Below, piece after piece: positions 1 through 9,047 of a stretch of DNA of 64,000 bases. Position 1 is the first letter of the stretch; every line of letters starts with the position of its first letter. A program made the translations under genes and the position numbers. Under the pieces are notes generated by a model. It did no database searches. It was not told the origin of the DNA and was given only the letters and a program-made list of their open reading frames with translations. This stretch comes from Nocardioides ginsengisegetis (GTDB lineage Bacteria; Actinomycetota; Actinomycetes; Propionibacteriales; Nocardioidaceae). The DNA lies in NCBI RefSeq assembly GCF_014138045.1, contig NZ_JACGXA010000001.1:3085001-3149000 (forward strand), written 5' to 3'.

Positions 1-1
1 G

Positions 2-2173
2 CTGACGGGTCTCGCGGCCGGGGCGCACGAGATCGTGGTCGACGCCCGGGTCCCCTACGTCACCGACGGCGACGGCATGCACACGATGACCGACCCGGCC
101 GACGGCGAGCGCTACGTCGGCGCCTACTGCGGCATGGACATCGCCCAGAAGATCTTCGCCTGCTTCGACCAGAACGACCTCAAGGCCACGATCGCCCTGA
201 CCGTCACCGCACCCCCGGCCTGGACCGTGCTGGCCAACGGCGCCACCCTCGAGTCGACCGACGGCCGTTGGCGCTTCGCGACGACCCTGCGGATCCCGCC
301 GGCACTCTTCGTCGTCGCGGCCGGGCCCTGGGCGTCGTACCGCTGGGAGCACGCGGGCCTGCCGTTCGGGTGGCACGCACGCGCCTCGCTGGCCGCCGAG
401 CTCGACCGCGACGCCGCCGAGCTGCGCGCGATCACCGAGGGCTGCTACGACCACTTCGCCGAGCTCTTCGAGGAGCCCTATCCCTTCGACTCCTACGACC
501 AGGTGCTGGTCCCCGGGCTCAACTGGGGCGCGCAGGAGATGCCCGGCTGCGTGACCTACCGCGACGAGTACCTCCCCCGCGGCGCCGTCCCCGAGGACCT
601 GCGCCTGTTCCGCGCGGCCGTGATCGCCCACGAGATGTCGCACATGTGGTTCGGCGACCTCGCCACCATGACGTGGTGGGAGGACACCTGGCTGCAGGAG
701 AGCTTCGCCGACTACATGGGCTACCGCGTGGCCGCCGACGGCGCGGGCTTCCACGGCGCGCTGCTCGGGCACGAGGTGGGCCGCAAGCCCAACGCGTACG
801 ACGCCGACCGGCGCCGCTCGACCCACCCGGTCGCCCCCGAGGCCGAGGACGTGCCCGACGTCGACTCCGCCGCGACGATCTTCGACGCGATCTCCTACTC
901 CAAGGGCAACTCCGTGCTGCGCCAGCTGGTCACCTGGCTGGGTGACGAGACCTTCCTGCGCGGCGTGAACACCTACCTGACCCGCTTCCGCTTCGCCAAC
1001 GCCACGCTCGACGACTTCGTGGCCGCGCTCGACGAGGCCTCCGACCGGGATGTCCGCTCGTGGGTCGAGCTGTGGCTGCGCACCACCGGCTTCGACACGA
1101 TCCGGGTCGAGCGCGACGCGGCCGGCGTGCCGGTGCTGCACCGCGACGGGACCCGGCCGCACCGCATCCGCGTCACGGCGTACGACGACGGGGCGCGGGA
1201 GGTCGCCAGCGAGCTGGTCGACGTGGCCGACGAGCCGGTGCCGCTGCCGTCGTATGCCGGCCTCGCGGTGGTGCCCAACAGCCACGGCGAGACGTTCGCG
1301 CGCATCACCCTCGACGACGTCTCGGCCACCGTGGTCGCGACCGGGCTGTGCCGGGTCGACGACGACCTGACGCGGGCGGTGCTGTGGACGATGCTGTTCG
1401 ACCGGGTGCAGACCCGTGAGCTCGGGCCGGACGAGTTCGTCGACCTGGTCGCCCGCAACCTCCCCGGCGAGCGCAGCGCGACGATGGTGTCGTCGGTGCT
1501 CAACCGGACGCTCGGCCGGGTGCTGCCGCTGCGTGTTCCAGCCGCCGAGGCGCCCGCGGTCCTCGCGACGCTGGCCTCGGCCTGCTCGACGGGGCTCGAG
1601 CACGCCACCAGCCCCGACCTGGCGCGCGCCTTCGCCAGCGGCTACGCCGACACCTGCGACGACCCCGAGCCGTTGCTCGGCTGGCTCGCCTCCGACGCGG
1701 TCGGCGAGCTGCCGCTGGCGCCCGCCCTGCGCTGGCGCGCCGTGCGCCGGCTGGCCGCCCTCGGGACGCTCGACGAGGAGGCCATCGCGGCCGAAGGTGC
1801 CCGCGACGCCGGCAGCGACGGCCGGGTGGGCGCGGCCGCCGCCCTGGCCGCCCGGCCGACCGCGCAGGCCAAGGCCGACGCCTGGGCCGTCGTCTCCGAC
1901 CCGGACGTCGACAACCGGCTCTTCACCGCCGCCATGGAGGGGCTGTGGTCGCCCGGGCAGGCGGACCTGCTCGCGCCGTACGTCGACCGCTACCTCGCCG
2001 AGGCCCCCACCTGGGCCGCCCGAGGCCAGGCGTTCGCGCAGGTCGTCGGCCGTGCGTTCCCGGCCCTGCTGCTCACCGAGGAGCAGACCGGCCGGCTCCG
2101 CAACGCCCTCGAGGGCGACCTGCCGACCGTGCTGCGGCGGCAGTGGGAGGACCGACTCGACGACCTGGGCTGA
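2..2173 (+). CDS. pepN: Aminopeptidase N (M1 family), 5'-truncated by the window edge
   Basis: Zinc metallopeptidase that removes N-terminal residues from peptides, probably cytosolic. The reading frame is open from base 2, so the start codon lies to the left; the GTG at 35 is internal. The zinc site HEMSH is at 629-643, followed by WFGDL and the downstream helix LQESFAD that supplies the third ligand. A GAMEN-like stretch (GAQEMPG) precedes it. The C-terminal part is the helical ERAP1-like domain of actinobacterial PepN. The gene converges on prs across a 42-base gap. The family call is secure; the substrate range cannot be read. Confidence 0.93.
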   Translation: MTGLAAGAHEIVVDARVPYVTDGDGMHTMTDPADGERYVGAYCGMDIAQKIFACFDQNDLKATIALTVTAPPAWTVLANGATLESTDGRWRFATTLRIPPALFVVAAGPWASYRWEHAGLPFGWHARASLAAELDRDAAELRAITEGCYDHFAELFEEPYPFDSYDQVLVPGLNWGAQEMPGCVTYRDEYLPRGAVPEDLRLFRAAVIAHEMSHMWFGDLATMTWWEDTWLQESFADYMGYRVAADGAGFHGALLGHEVGRKPNAYDADRRRSTHPVAPEAEDVPDVDSAATIFDAISYSKGNSVLRQLVTWLGDETFLRGVNTYLTRFRFANATLDDFVAALDEASDRDVRSWVELWLRTTGFDTIRVERDAAGVPVLHRDGTRPHRIRVTAYDDGAREVASELVDVADEPVPLPSYAGLAVVPNSHGETFARITLDDVSATVVATGLCRVDDDLTRAVLWTMLFDRVQTRELGPDEFVDLVARNLPGERSATMVSSVLNRTLGRVLPLRVPAAEAPAVLATLASACSTGLEHATSPDLARAFASGYADTCDDPEPLLGWLASDAVGELPLAPALRWRAVRRLAALGTLDEEAIAAEGARDAGSDGRVGAAAALAARPTAQAKADAWAVVSDPDVDNRLFTAAMEGLWSPGQADLLAPYVDRYLAEAPTWAARGQAFAQVVGRAFPALLLTEEQTGRLRNALEGDLPTVLRRQWEDRLDDLG

Positions 2174-2215
2174 CGTGGTCGGCGGCGGGGAGGTAGTCCC
2201 TCGGTCAGACGCCGA

Positions 2216-3187
2216 TCACGCGTGACCGTCGAACATCGACGTCACGGACCCGTCCTCGAAGACCTCGCGGATGGCCCGGGCGAGGAGCGGCGCGATCGAC
2301 AGCTCGGTGAGCTTGTCGAACTTCCGGTCGCTCCCGATCGGCAGCGTGTTGGTCACGATGACCTCGGTCGCCGGGCTGTTCTTGAGCCGGTCGACGGCGG
2401 GGTCGGACAGGATCGCGTGGGTCGCGGCGATGACCACGCCCGCGGCACCGTCGGCCATCAGGGCCTCGGCGGCCTTCACGATCGTGCCGCCGGTGTCGAT
2501 CATGTCGTCGACGAGGACGCAGATCCGGCCCTCGACCTGGCCGACGACGCGGTTGGCCATGGTCTCGTTGGGCCGGTCGATGTTGCGGGTCTTGTGGATG
2601 AAGGCCAGCGGGGCACCGCCGAGACGGGCCGACCAGCGCTCGGCGACCTTGATCCGGCCGGCGTCCGGGGAGACGACGGCGAGCCGCTGGTCGCCGTACT
2701 TCTCCTTGACGTAGTCGGCCAGGATCGGCAGCGCCATCAGGTGGTCGACGGGACCGTCGAAGAAGCCCTGGATCTGGTCGGCGTGCAGGTCGACCGTGAT
2801 GAGGCGGTCGGCGCCGGCGGTCTTGAACAGGTCGGCCATCAGGCGGGCCGAGATCGGCTCGCGGCCGCGGTGCTTCTTGTCCTGGCGGGCGTAGCCGTAG
2901 AACGGCATGACCACGGTGATCCGCTTGGCGGAGGCGCGCTTGAGCGCGTCGACCATGATCAGGTGCTCCATGATCCACTCGTTGATCGGAGCCGTGTGGC
3001 TCTGGATCACGAAGGCGTCACAGCCGCGGACCGACTCCTCGTAGCGGATGTAGATCTCGGAGTTGGCGAACTCGTAGGCCGACTGCGGGACGAGGCCCGT
3101 GCCGAGCAGCGAGGCGACTTCGGCGCTGAGCTCGGGGTGAGCCCGGCCGCTGAAGACCATGAGGTTCTTCTCGGTGGTCCGCTTCAT
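2216..3187 (-). CDS. prs: Ribose-phosphate pyrophosphokinase (PRPP synthetase)
   Basis: Makes PRPP from ribose 5-phosphate and ATP for purine, pyrimidine, histidine, tryptophan and NAD synthesis; cytosolic. The protein is about 323 aa if it starts at the ATG at 3187 (MKRTTEKNLMVFSG), the usual length; the open frame extends 38 codons further upstream but those residues are not family-like. It carries the PRPP synthase signature (DLHADQIQGFFD) and the PRPP-binding loop (CVLVDDMIDTGGT). It lies 43 bases downstream of glmU in the same direction, the same order as in mycobacteria. Confidence 0.95.
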   Translation of the reverse strand: MKRTTEKNLMVFSGRAHPELSAEVASLLGTGLVPQSAYEFANSEIYIRYEESVRGCDAFVIQSHTAPINEWIMEHLIMVDALKRASAKRITVVMPFYGYARQDKKHRGREPISARLMADLFKTAGADRLITVDLHADQIQGFFDGPVDHLMALPILADYVKEKYGDQRLAVVSPDAGRIKVAERWSARLGGAPLAFIHKTRNIDRPNETMANRVVGQVEGRICVLVDDMIDTGGTIVKAAEALMADGAAGVVIAATHAILSDPAVDRLKNSPATEVIVTNTLPIGSDRKFDKLTELSIAPLLARAIREVFEDGSVTSMFDGHA

Positions 3188-3230
3188 TCCGGTCACGGTG
3201 GGCAGCTCCTGGATCGCCGGCGGGGTTCGG

Positions 3231-4727
3231 TCAGGATTCTCCACCACCGGCGTCGGTCTGCCCAACTCCGGCACCGCCGGGGTGAGACAGGTCTCGTTCA
3301 CCCTCCGTTACGGCGGCAGCCGCCGCAGCGGCGTCGCCCTGCGCGGTGCCGGCGCGCTTCTTCTGCGCCCAGCCCTCGAGGTTGCGCTGCGGGCCGCTCG
3401 AGACCGCCAGGGCGCCAGGAGGTACGTCGCGGCGCACGACCGTGCCGCCCGCGGTCCCGGCACCGTCGCCGATCGTGATCGGCGCGACGAACGTGTTGTT
3501 GGAGCCCGTCCGGGCGTGCCGGCCGACGGTGGTGCGGTGCTTGGCGACCCCGTCGTAGTTGGCGAAGATCGTGCCGGCGCCGATGTTGGTGCCCTCGCCG
3601 ATCTCGGCGTCGCCGACGTAGGACAGGTGGGGCACCTTCGCGCCGTCGCCGATCGTGGCGTTCTTGGTCTCCACGAACGTGCCGATCTTGCCCTTCGTGC
3701 CGAGCTGGGTGCCGGGGCGGAGGTAGGCGAACGGCCCGACGGAGGCGCCCTCGCCGATCACGGCGAGCTCGCCGTGCGCGCGGACGACGCGCGCGCCGGC
3801 GCCGACCTCGCAGTCCTTGAGGGTCGTGTCGGGGCCGATCACGGCGTCCTCGCCGACGAGGGTCGCGCCGAGCAGCTGGGTGCCGGGCAGGATCGTGACG
3901 TCGCGGGCGAGCACGACGTCGGAGTCGATCCAGGTGGTCTGGGGGTCCATGACCGTGACGCCCTCGCGCATCCAGCGGGTCACGATCCGCTGGTTGAGCT
4001 CCCGGCCGAGGTCGGCGAGCTGGGCGCGGTCGTTGGCGCCCTCCGTCTGCCGGACGTCGTCGATCGCCCAGGCGCCCACGGTCAGGCCGGCGTCGCGCGC
4101 GATCTGGACGGTGTCGGTCAGGTAGTACTCGCCCTTGGCGTTGTCGTTGCCGATCCGGGGCAGCGCCTCGAGGAGGAACTCCGCGTCGAAGGCCAGGATC
4201 CCGGAGTTGATCTCGGTGATCTCGCGCTGCTCGCGGGTCGCGTCCTTCTCCTCGACGATCGCCTCGACGTCACCCTCGTGGTTGCGGACGATCCGGCCGT
4301 AGCCGAAGGGGTCGGCCACGATCCCGGACAGGATGCTGACCGCGCGCTGGGCGGCCTCGTGGTCGGCCGCGAAGGCCTTGAGGCTCTCGCCGGTGAGCAG
4401 CGGGGTGTCGCCGTAGGCCACGAGCACGGTGCCATCGATCTGCCCGGCCGCCTCGACCGCGATCCGGACCGCGTGCCCCGTGCCGTCCTGGGTCTCCTGG
4501 ACCGCGAGCACGGCGTCGGGCATCAGCTCCTGGATGTGCGGACCGACCTGCTCGCGCTGGTGGCCGACCACGGCGACGACGTGGCGCGGCTCGATGTCGC
4601 GCACGGCAGCCAGGACGTGCCCGATCATGGTGCGGCCGCCGAGGGGGTGCAGCACCTTCATGGTCTTGGACTTCATGCGGGTGCCGCCGCCGGCGGCCAG
4701 GACGATGACGGTCAGGTCCTTGGTCAT
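3231..4727 (-). CDS. glmU: Bifunctional GlmU (GlcNAc-1-P uridyltransferase / GlcN-1-P acetyltransferase)
   Basis: Makes UDP-GlcNAc in two steps: acetylation of glucosamine 1-phosphate, then uridylylation, for peptidoglycan and other cell-wall polymers. At 498 aa it is full length. The N-terminal nucleotidyltransferase has LAAGGGTRMKS at residues 10-20 and a downstream K-V-L-H. The C-terminal half is a left-handed beta-helix of hexapeptide repeats (GEGTNIGAGTIFANYDG), with a disordered Ala-rich tail typical of actinobacteria. It is transcribed ahead of prs, so both may share a message. Confidence 0.95.
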   Translation of the reverse strand: MTKDLTVIVLAAGGGTRMKSKTMKVLHPLGGRTMIGHVLAAVRDIEPRHVVAVVGHQREQVGPHIQELMPDAVLAVQETQDGTGHAVRIAVEAAGQIDGTVLVAYGDTPLLTGESLKAFAADHEAAQRAVSILSGIVADPFGYGRIVRNHEGDVEAIVEEKDATREQREITEINSGILAFDAEFLLEALPRIGNDNAKGEYYLTDTVQIARDAGLTVGAWAIDDVRQTEGANDRAQLADLGRELNQRIVTRWMREGVTVMDPQTTWIDSDVVLARDVTILPGTQLLGATLVGEDAVIGPDTTLKDCEVGAGARVVRAHGELAVIGEGASVGPFAYLRPGTQLGTKGKIGTFVETKNATIGDGAKVPHLSYVGDAEIGEGTNIGAGTIFANYDGVAKHRTTVGRHARTGSNNTFVAPITIGDGAGTAGGTVVRRDVPPGALAVSSGPQRNLEGWAQKKRAGTAQGDAAAAAAAVTEGERDLSHPGGAGVGQTDAGGGES

Positions 4728-4763
4728 GGCCGCAGTCTGTCACCGGCGCGTGACAGCCCGAAG

Positions 4764-5363
4764 TCACTGGGTCCGGGCGGGCACCACCAGGTCCGCACGC
4801 AGCTCGGGGCGCACCGTGGCGGCGTACGCGTGCCCCTCGGGGATCCACTTGGTGTCCCACAGCCCGAGCTCGGCCGCGTCGTCGCCCTGCAGCAGGTTGC
4901 GGACCTTCGCGCGGGCACCGGCGGTGTCGGGGTCCACGTCTATCCACACCGACAGGTCGAACCAGTCGCTCGTGCGGTCGCTGAACAGGCGGATCCCCTC
5001 GACGATCAGCACCGGCGGCATCGGGTCGTCGCGCACGCCGGTCTCGCCGGTCCACCAGCGGTAGGCGTAGGCCAGCCGGTCCGGCGGCGGGGTCGTGCGC
5101 GCACCCCGCACCAGCGCCTCGAGGAGCGCCCAGTCGTGCTGCTCCCACATCCCGGCGTCCGGCCCGCACGTCTCGGCGTAGAAGCGGTCGGTCGGGACGA
5201 CCCCGTCCGCCCCGAGGCCGAGGTCGGCGCCGAGCGCCCGGGCCAGGGTCGACTTGCCCGCCCCGCCGTGCCCGGAGATCCCGACGACCGGGACGCGGTC
5301 CGAGGTGGCGACCAGGGTGCGGATCCGCCCCAGCAGGTCGTCGTACGTCGTCTCGGTGGGCAT
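4764..5363 (-). CDS. Uridine kinase-like P-loop protein
   Basis: A 199-aa P-loop kinase-like protein. The Walker A motif GHGGAGKST is at residues 31-39 and TDRFY follows at the expected substrate region. VEGIRLFSD and a WIDVDPD strand match the uridine kinase/phosphoribulokinase fold. The substrate may be a nucleoside, but many actinobacterial members are uncharacterised, so the specificity is inferred from family only. It sits between tRNA-Gln and glmU on the same strand, 36 bases upstream of glmU. Confidence 0.75.
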   Translation of the reverse strand: MPTETTYDDLLGRIRTLVATSDRVPVVGISGHGGAGKSTLARALGADLGLGADGVVPTDRFYAETCGPDAGMWEQHDWALLEALVRGARTTPPPDRLAYAYRWWTGETGVRDDPMPPVLIVEGIRLFSDRTSDWFDLSVWIDVDPDTAGARAKVRNLLQGDDAAELGLWDTKWIPEGHAYAATVRPELRADLVVPARTQ

Positions 5364-5409
5364 CGCGGGCCATCGTGGTGCAGGTCGGCGGACGCGCGCC
5401 AGCGAATTG

Positions 5410-5488
5410 CTCCCCGGGTAGGAGTCGAACCTACGTCGCTAGTCCTGATTCAAAGTCAGGCGGGCCCTGCCGGCAGACCAACCGGGGA
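5410..5488 (-). tRNA. tRNA-Gln (anticodon TTG)
   Basis: On the minus strand a full cloverleaf can be drawn. Acceptor TCCCCGG (5488-5482) pairs with CCGGGGA (5417-5411). The anticodon stem CCTGA/TCAGG encloses loop CTTTGAA with anticodon TTG at 5453-5451. The T arm GTAGG-TTCGACT-CCTAC is classical. The discriminator base is G at 5410 and CCA is not encoded. The segment between the anticodon and T stems is 9 nt, longer than usual for Gln. The location beside glmU-prs resembles mycobacterial genomes. Confidence 0.88.
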
Positions 5489-5523
5489 ACGTCCATGCGG
5501 ACCCGCACAGCCTAAGGGTCGGG

Positions 5524-5778
5524 TCACATGCTGGTGCGGTAGGCCGCGAGGACCTCGGCGGCCCGGTCGGCGTCGCGGTCCTGGATCGGGATCAGGAGCT
5601 CGGCGACCACGTCGGTCAGCTCGGCGAGCCGGCGGTTGAGCTGCCGCTGCTCCTGGACCTCCTCCTCCAGCGCGACGAGCCGCGCGTGCACGGTCAGGGG
5701 GTGGCGACGGGCGCGCTGGTAGCGCTCGCGCAGGAAGGCGGCGCGGGCGCGGGCCCGGTCGAGCGAGGTGGCGGTCAT
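5524..5778 (-). CDS. Small coiled-coil protein (DUF6752-like)
   Basis: An 84-aa Arg/Ala/Glu-rich protein with no signal or membrane segment. The central stretch LVALEEEVQEQRQLNRRLAEL has heptad spacing and should form a coiled coil. It resembles the small DUF6752 proteins often seen beside cell-surface glycan genes in Nocardioidaceae; that link is from memory. The ATG overlaps the stop of the upstream LicD/methyltransferase gene by 4 bases, so it is translationally coupled and probably belongs to that pathway. The biochemical role is unknown. Confidence 0.6.
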   Translation of the reverse strand: MTATSLDRARARAAFLRERYQRARRHPLTVHARLVALEEEVQEQRQLNRRLAELTDVVAELLIPIQDRDADRAAEVLAAYRTSM

Positions 5779-7352
5779 CCGGTTCTCCTGGGGTTGCTGG
5801 GTGTGGGGCGCGGCCAGAGCACGCGCATACGACAGACGAGCGGGTCGGGATCGCCGAGCATGTCGACGCCCTCGGCAAGCTCCTCGCGGGCGATCACGCC
5901 GCCGGCCGCCTCGATCTCACGGCGTACGGCGTCGACGTCGAGGCGCCGGACCAGGCCGGCCGGCCCGGGGTCCTGCCCGGGGTCCTGCTCGCCGGTCGCG
6001 GCGCTGAACTCCAGCAGCAGCGAGCCGCCGTGGCGCAGCGCCATCCGGGACAGCAGCCACAGGTTGGCGCGGGCCTGAGCGTCGAGGCAGCCGAGCAGCT
6101 GCCGGGCGTAGAGGTGGTGGCGGGTGCGGGCCAGCTCGGCCCCGGCGAGCAGCACCGAGCGCAGCTCCCCCAGCACCAGCAGGCGTACGTCGATCCCGTG
6201 GCCCTTGCTCGCGATGCGTCGCCGGGCCGTGCCGCGGGCGGCGCGGGAGAACTCGTAGGCGACGACCGGCCGCCCGCGCTTGGCGAAGTAGACCGCGTCC
6301 CGGCCGTTGCCGCAGCCGAGGTCGGCGATCGCGCCGGTGCTGCGGACCTGCTGGTGCGCCCAGCGTGCGAAGGCCGAGCCGCTCTGCGAGATCCGCTTGG
6401 CGTCCGGGCTGCGGTAGAACTCGGTCCAGCGGCCCATGTCGGTGCGGTAGCCGCGCAGCCAGCCGTCGAGGCGGCGCACGCCGGCCACCGGGTCGGCGTA
6501 GCGGAACGACGGGTCCGGCACCCGCCAGCCCGCGCCGTACACGAAGGCCAGCATGGCCTCCGGGTCCGCCGGCGCCGGGAACTCGTGGCCGTGCAGGGTG
6601 ATCGTCGACAGCGGCAGGATCGCCGACTCCGGCAGCCGGCCGCTGCGGTTGCCGAGCTGGTAGAACGTGCCGGCCACGCGAAACGCCACGAACACGTCGA
6701 TGTGGCACTGCCGCCCGTCCGAGAGCGGGAGCAGCAGCTTCACGTCGCCGCCGGACATCCGCAGGACGTTCCACCCGCGCTCGCGCAGGGTCCGCTCGAT
6801 CCGGTAGCTCTCCAGGATCAGCTCGGCCGGCGACGCGGCCTCGGAGAGGTAGCAGACGTCGGTGTCGGAGTCGTGCGCGATCATCGCGCCGTCGCGGACC
6901 GCACCCAGCAGCGCGCCGTAGTTGAGGTAGGCACGGACGCCGCAGCCCTCGGTCAGGTCGTCGAGGGCGCGGCGGGTGCCGGCGAGGATCTCGTCACGGA
7001 CGGCGTCCTCGGTCGCGGAGAAGGCGCGACACAGGTGGCCGACCTTGTCGATCGCGAGCGGCAGCCCCTGCGGGTCGACCACCCCGATCCGCCGCCCGGG
7101 CGCACCGCCCAGGGTGACCTCGTCCTCCAGCAGCACCCGCGTCCCCGGCACGTCGCTCACGCGCACGACAGCCGTGCCGCGCAGGAACCGCCGCAGCTGG
7201 TCCGGCCACGCCACGAACGTGCCGCCGCGGGCGGGGACGCCGTCGCGCCCCGGGGAGAACGACCAGACGTAGCGGCCGTCGAGGCTGAGCACGAGCGGCT
7301 CGACGCCCGGCGAGGCGAGGGTGATCCCCTGCTCGGTCACGGTCCCCGTCAC
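5775..7352 (-). CDS. LicD-like transferase fused to a SAM-dependent methyltransferase
   Basis: A 525-aa protein in three parts. Residues 1-95 are a beta-rich domain of unknown type. Residues about 110-300 resemble the LicD/fukutin nucleotidyltransferase fold: NYGALLGAVRDGAMIAHDSD (144-163) carries the GxLLGxxRxGxxIxxDxD pattern, followed by HIDVF (217-221). Residues about 335-525 are a class I methyltransferase with ADLGCGNG (343-350). LicD proteins transfer a phosphorylated group such as phosphocholine onto surface glycans. The neighbouring cytidylyltransferase could supply a CDP-activated donor. It overlaps both neighbours by 4 bases. The exact substrate is not known. Confidence 0.7.
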   Translation of the reverse strand: MTGTVTEQGITLASPGVEPLVLSLDGRYVWSFSPGRDGVPARGGTFVAWPDQLRRFLRGTAVVRVSDVPGTRVLLEDEVTLGGAPGRRIGVVDPQGLPLAIDKVGHLCRAFSATEDAVRDEILAGTRRALDDLTEGCGVRAYLNYGALLGAVRDGAMIAHDSDTDVCYLSEAASPAELILESYRIERTLRERGWNVLRMSGGDVKLLLPLSDGRQCHIDVFVAFRVAGTFYQLGNRSGRLPESAILPLSTITLHGHEFPAPADPEAMLAFVYGAGWRVPDPSFRYADPVAGVRRLDGWLRGYRTDMGRWTEFYRSPDAKRISQSGSAFARWAHQQVRSTGAIADLGCGNGRDAVYFAKRGRPVVAYEFSRAARGTARRRIASKGHGIDVRLLVLGELRSVLLAGAELARTRHHLYARQLLGCLDAQARANLWLLSRMALRHGGSLLLEFSAATGEQDPGQDPGPAGLVRRLDVDAVRREIEAAGGVIAREELAEGVDMLGDPDPLVCRMRVLWPRPTPSNPRRTG

Positions 7353-7783
7353 GAGGCCCGCCCCTCAGCCCGGTCGATCGCGCGGCGCAGCGCCGTGCTG
7401 GAGGTGTGGACGGTGTAGGGGAAGTAGACGACCGTCGCCCCCACCGTCGCGAGCCGCTCCTCGAGGGCCTGGCCCTTGGCCGTGCCGCGCCAGTCGTCGC
7501 CCTTGAACAGCTGGTGGAAGCCCACCTGCCGCCAGGCGTCCAGCTTGTCGGGCGTGGTCTCGGCGTAGGTCGCGTCGACGATCCGTAGCCCGTCGACGAT
7601 CGCGAGCCGCTCCTCCAGCGGCACGAACGGCCGGATCCCCTTGGCCCGCTCGCACATCTCGTCGGAGACGACGCCCGCCACGAGCACGTCGCACAGGGCG
7701 CGCGCCTGGGTGAGGACGTTGAGGTGGCCGACGTGGAAGAGGTCGAAGACGCCGGGCACGTAGCCGATCGAGGGACCCGTCAC
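7349..7783 (-). CDS. Cytidylyltransferase-like protein (TagD / glycerol-3-P cytidylyltransferase family)
   Basis: A 144-aa single-domain nucleotidyltransferase. GVFDLFHVGH (residues 11-20) holds the HxGH motif, and HTSSTALRR near the C-terminus matches the family TSxxR motif. Family members make CDP-glycerol, CDP-ethanolamine or related activated alcohols. The start is GTG at 7783, preceded by AAGGTGG as ribosome-binding site. It is the first gene of a three-gene coupled operon with the LicD/methyltransferase fusion. The base transferred could also be adenine, as some relatives are adenylyltransferases. Confidence 0.78.
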   Translation of the reverse strand: MTGPSIGYVPGVFDLFHVGHLNVLTQARALCDVLVAGVVSDEMCERAKGIRPFVPLEERLAIVDGLRIVDATYAETTPDKLDAWRQVGFHQLFKGDDWRGTAKGQALEERLATVGATVVYFPYTVHTSSTALRRAIDRAEGRAS

Positions 7784-7910
7784 GAGCCGCCACCTTCCGT
7801 TCTCATGTGTTTCTCAACTGATTTACTGGACTTTAATACATCGACGACCCTCCGGGCCACGCGAACCGCGTGACCTCCACGACAGGGACCGCACCACTAC
7901 TGTCGGTCCC

Positions 7911-9047
7911 GTGGACCTGCCCGTGATGCCGCCCGTGCAACCGATGCTCGCCAAGGCCGTGGCCGGCATCCCCGACCCGGCGAAGCACGGCGGCCTGAGC
8001 TTCGAGCCCAAGTGGGACGGCTTCCGCTGCATCGTCTTCCGCGACGGCGACGAGGTGGAGCTGACCAGCCGCAACACCAAGCCGCTGACCCGCTACTTCC
8101 CCGAGCTCGTGGCCGCGATCCGCGAGCAGCTGCCCGAGCGCTGCGTCCTCGACGGCGAGGTCTTCGTCGCGCTGCGCACCGACGACGGCGGCGACCGGCT
8201 GGAGTTCGAGACCCTGCAGGAGCGCATCCACCCCGCGAAGTCGCGCGTCGACATGCTCGCGGAGAAGACGCCGGCGGGCTTCGTGGCCTTCGACCTGCTG
8301 GCGCTCGGCGACACCTCGTACGTCGACCGCCCGCTGTCCGAGCGCCGCGCGGCGATGGAGGAGGCCCTGGCGGGGCTCGACGGGCCCTGCTACCTCAGCC
8401 GCACCACCACCGACCCGGCCGAGGCCGCGCAGTGGTTCACGGAGTTCGAGGGGGCCGGGCTCGACGGCGTCGTGGCCAAGCCGCTGGGGGCGCCGTACCA
8501 GCAGAACGCGCGCACGATGCTGAAGATCAAGCACGAGCGCACCGCCGACGTCGTCGTCGCCGGCTACCGCGAGCACAAGAACAGCACCCCGGGGCGGCCG
8601 CTGCTCGGCAGCCTGCTGCTCGGGCTCTACTCCGAGGGCAAGCTCCAGCACATCGGGGTCAGTGCGAGCTTCACCGAGAAGCGGCGCGCCGAGCTCGTCG
8701 AGGAGCTCGCGCCGCTGGTGTGCCCGATCGAGGAGCACCCGTGGGGCAGCTGGATGGCCGCGGCCGAATGGGCGATCGCCAACCCCGACCGGGTGCCCGG
8801 CACGCAGAGCCGGTGGAGCGCCGGCAAGGACCTCTCGTTCACGCCGCTGCGTCCCGAGCGCGTGCTCGAGGTGAAGTACGACCACATGGAGGGCCGCCGC
8901 TTCCGCCACACCGCGCAGTTCAAGCGGTGGCGGCCCGACCGCGACCCGGAGTCGTGCGGCTACGAGCAGCTCGAGGAGCCGGTCAGCTATGACCTGGCTA
9001 AAATTCTGGGTGTGACCCCGATCGCAGGAGGCGACCGCCATGAGTGA
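7911..9047 (+). CDS. ligC: ATP-dependent DNA ligase (LigC-like)
   Basis: Seals nicks in DNA with ATP. The 378-aa protein has motif I EPKWDGFR with the AMP-accepting lysine at residue 34, motif III DGEVFVAL, motif IV LDGVVAK and motif V MLKIKHERTAD, then an OB-fold C-terminal domain. The start is GTG at 7911; an ATG lies at 7926. It has no polymerase or nuclease domain, so it is the small LigC type rather than full LigD. A separate LigD-type polymerase is encoded at 10111-11193. No ku gene is in the window. The end overlaps the next gene by 8 bases. Confidence 0.9.
   Translation: MDLPVMPPVQPMLAKAVAGIPDPAKHGGLSFEPKWDGFRCIVFRDGDEVELTSRNTKPLTRYFPELVAAIREQLPERCVLDGEVFVALRTDDGGDRLEFETLQERIHPAKSRVDMLAEKTPAGFVAFDLLALGDTSYVDRPLSERRAAMEEALAGLDGPCYLSRTTTDPAEAAQWFTEFEGAGLDGVVAKPLGAPYQQNARTMLKIKHERTADVVVAGYREHKNSTPGRPLLGSLLLGLYSEGKLQHIGVSASFTEKRRAELVEELAPLVCPIEEHPWGSWMAAAEWAIANPDRVPGTQSRWSAGKDLSFTPLRPERVLEVKYDHMEGRRFRHTAQFKRWRPDRDPESCGYEQLEEPVSYDLAKILGVTPIAGGDRHE

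Noticed and set aside
268..945. Long Arg/Pro-rich frame inside pepN
   Set aside because: Typical GC-skew shadow; the frame has no family-like sequence and the pepN frame is clear.
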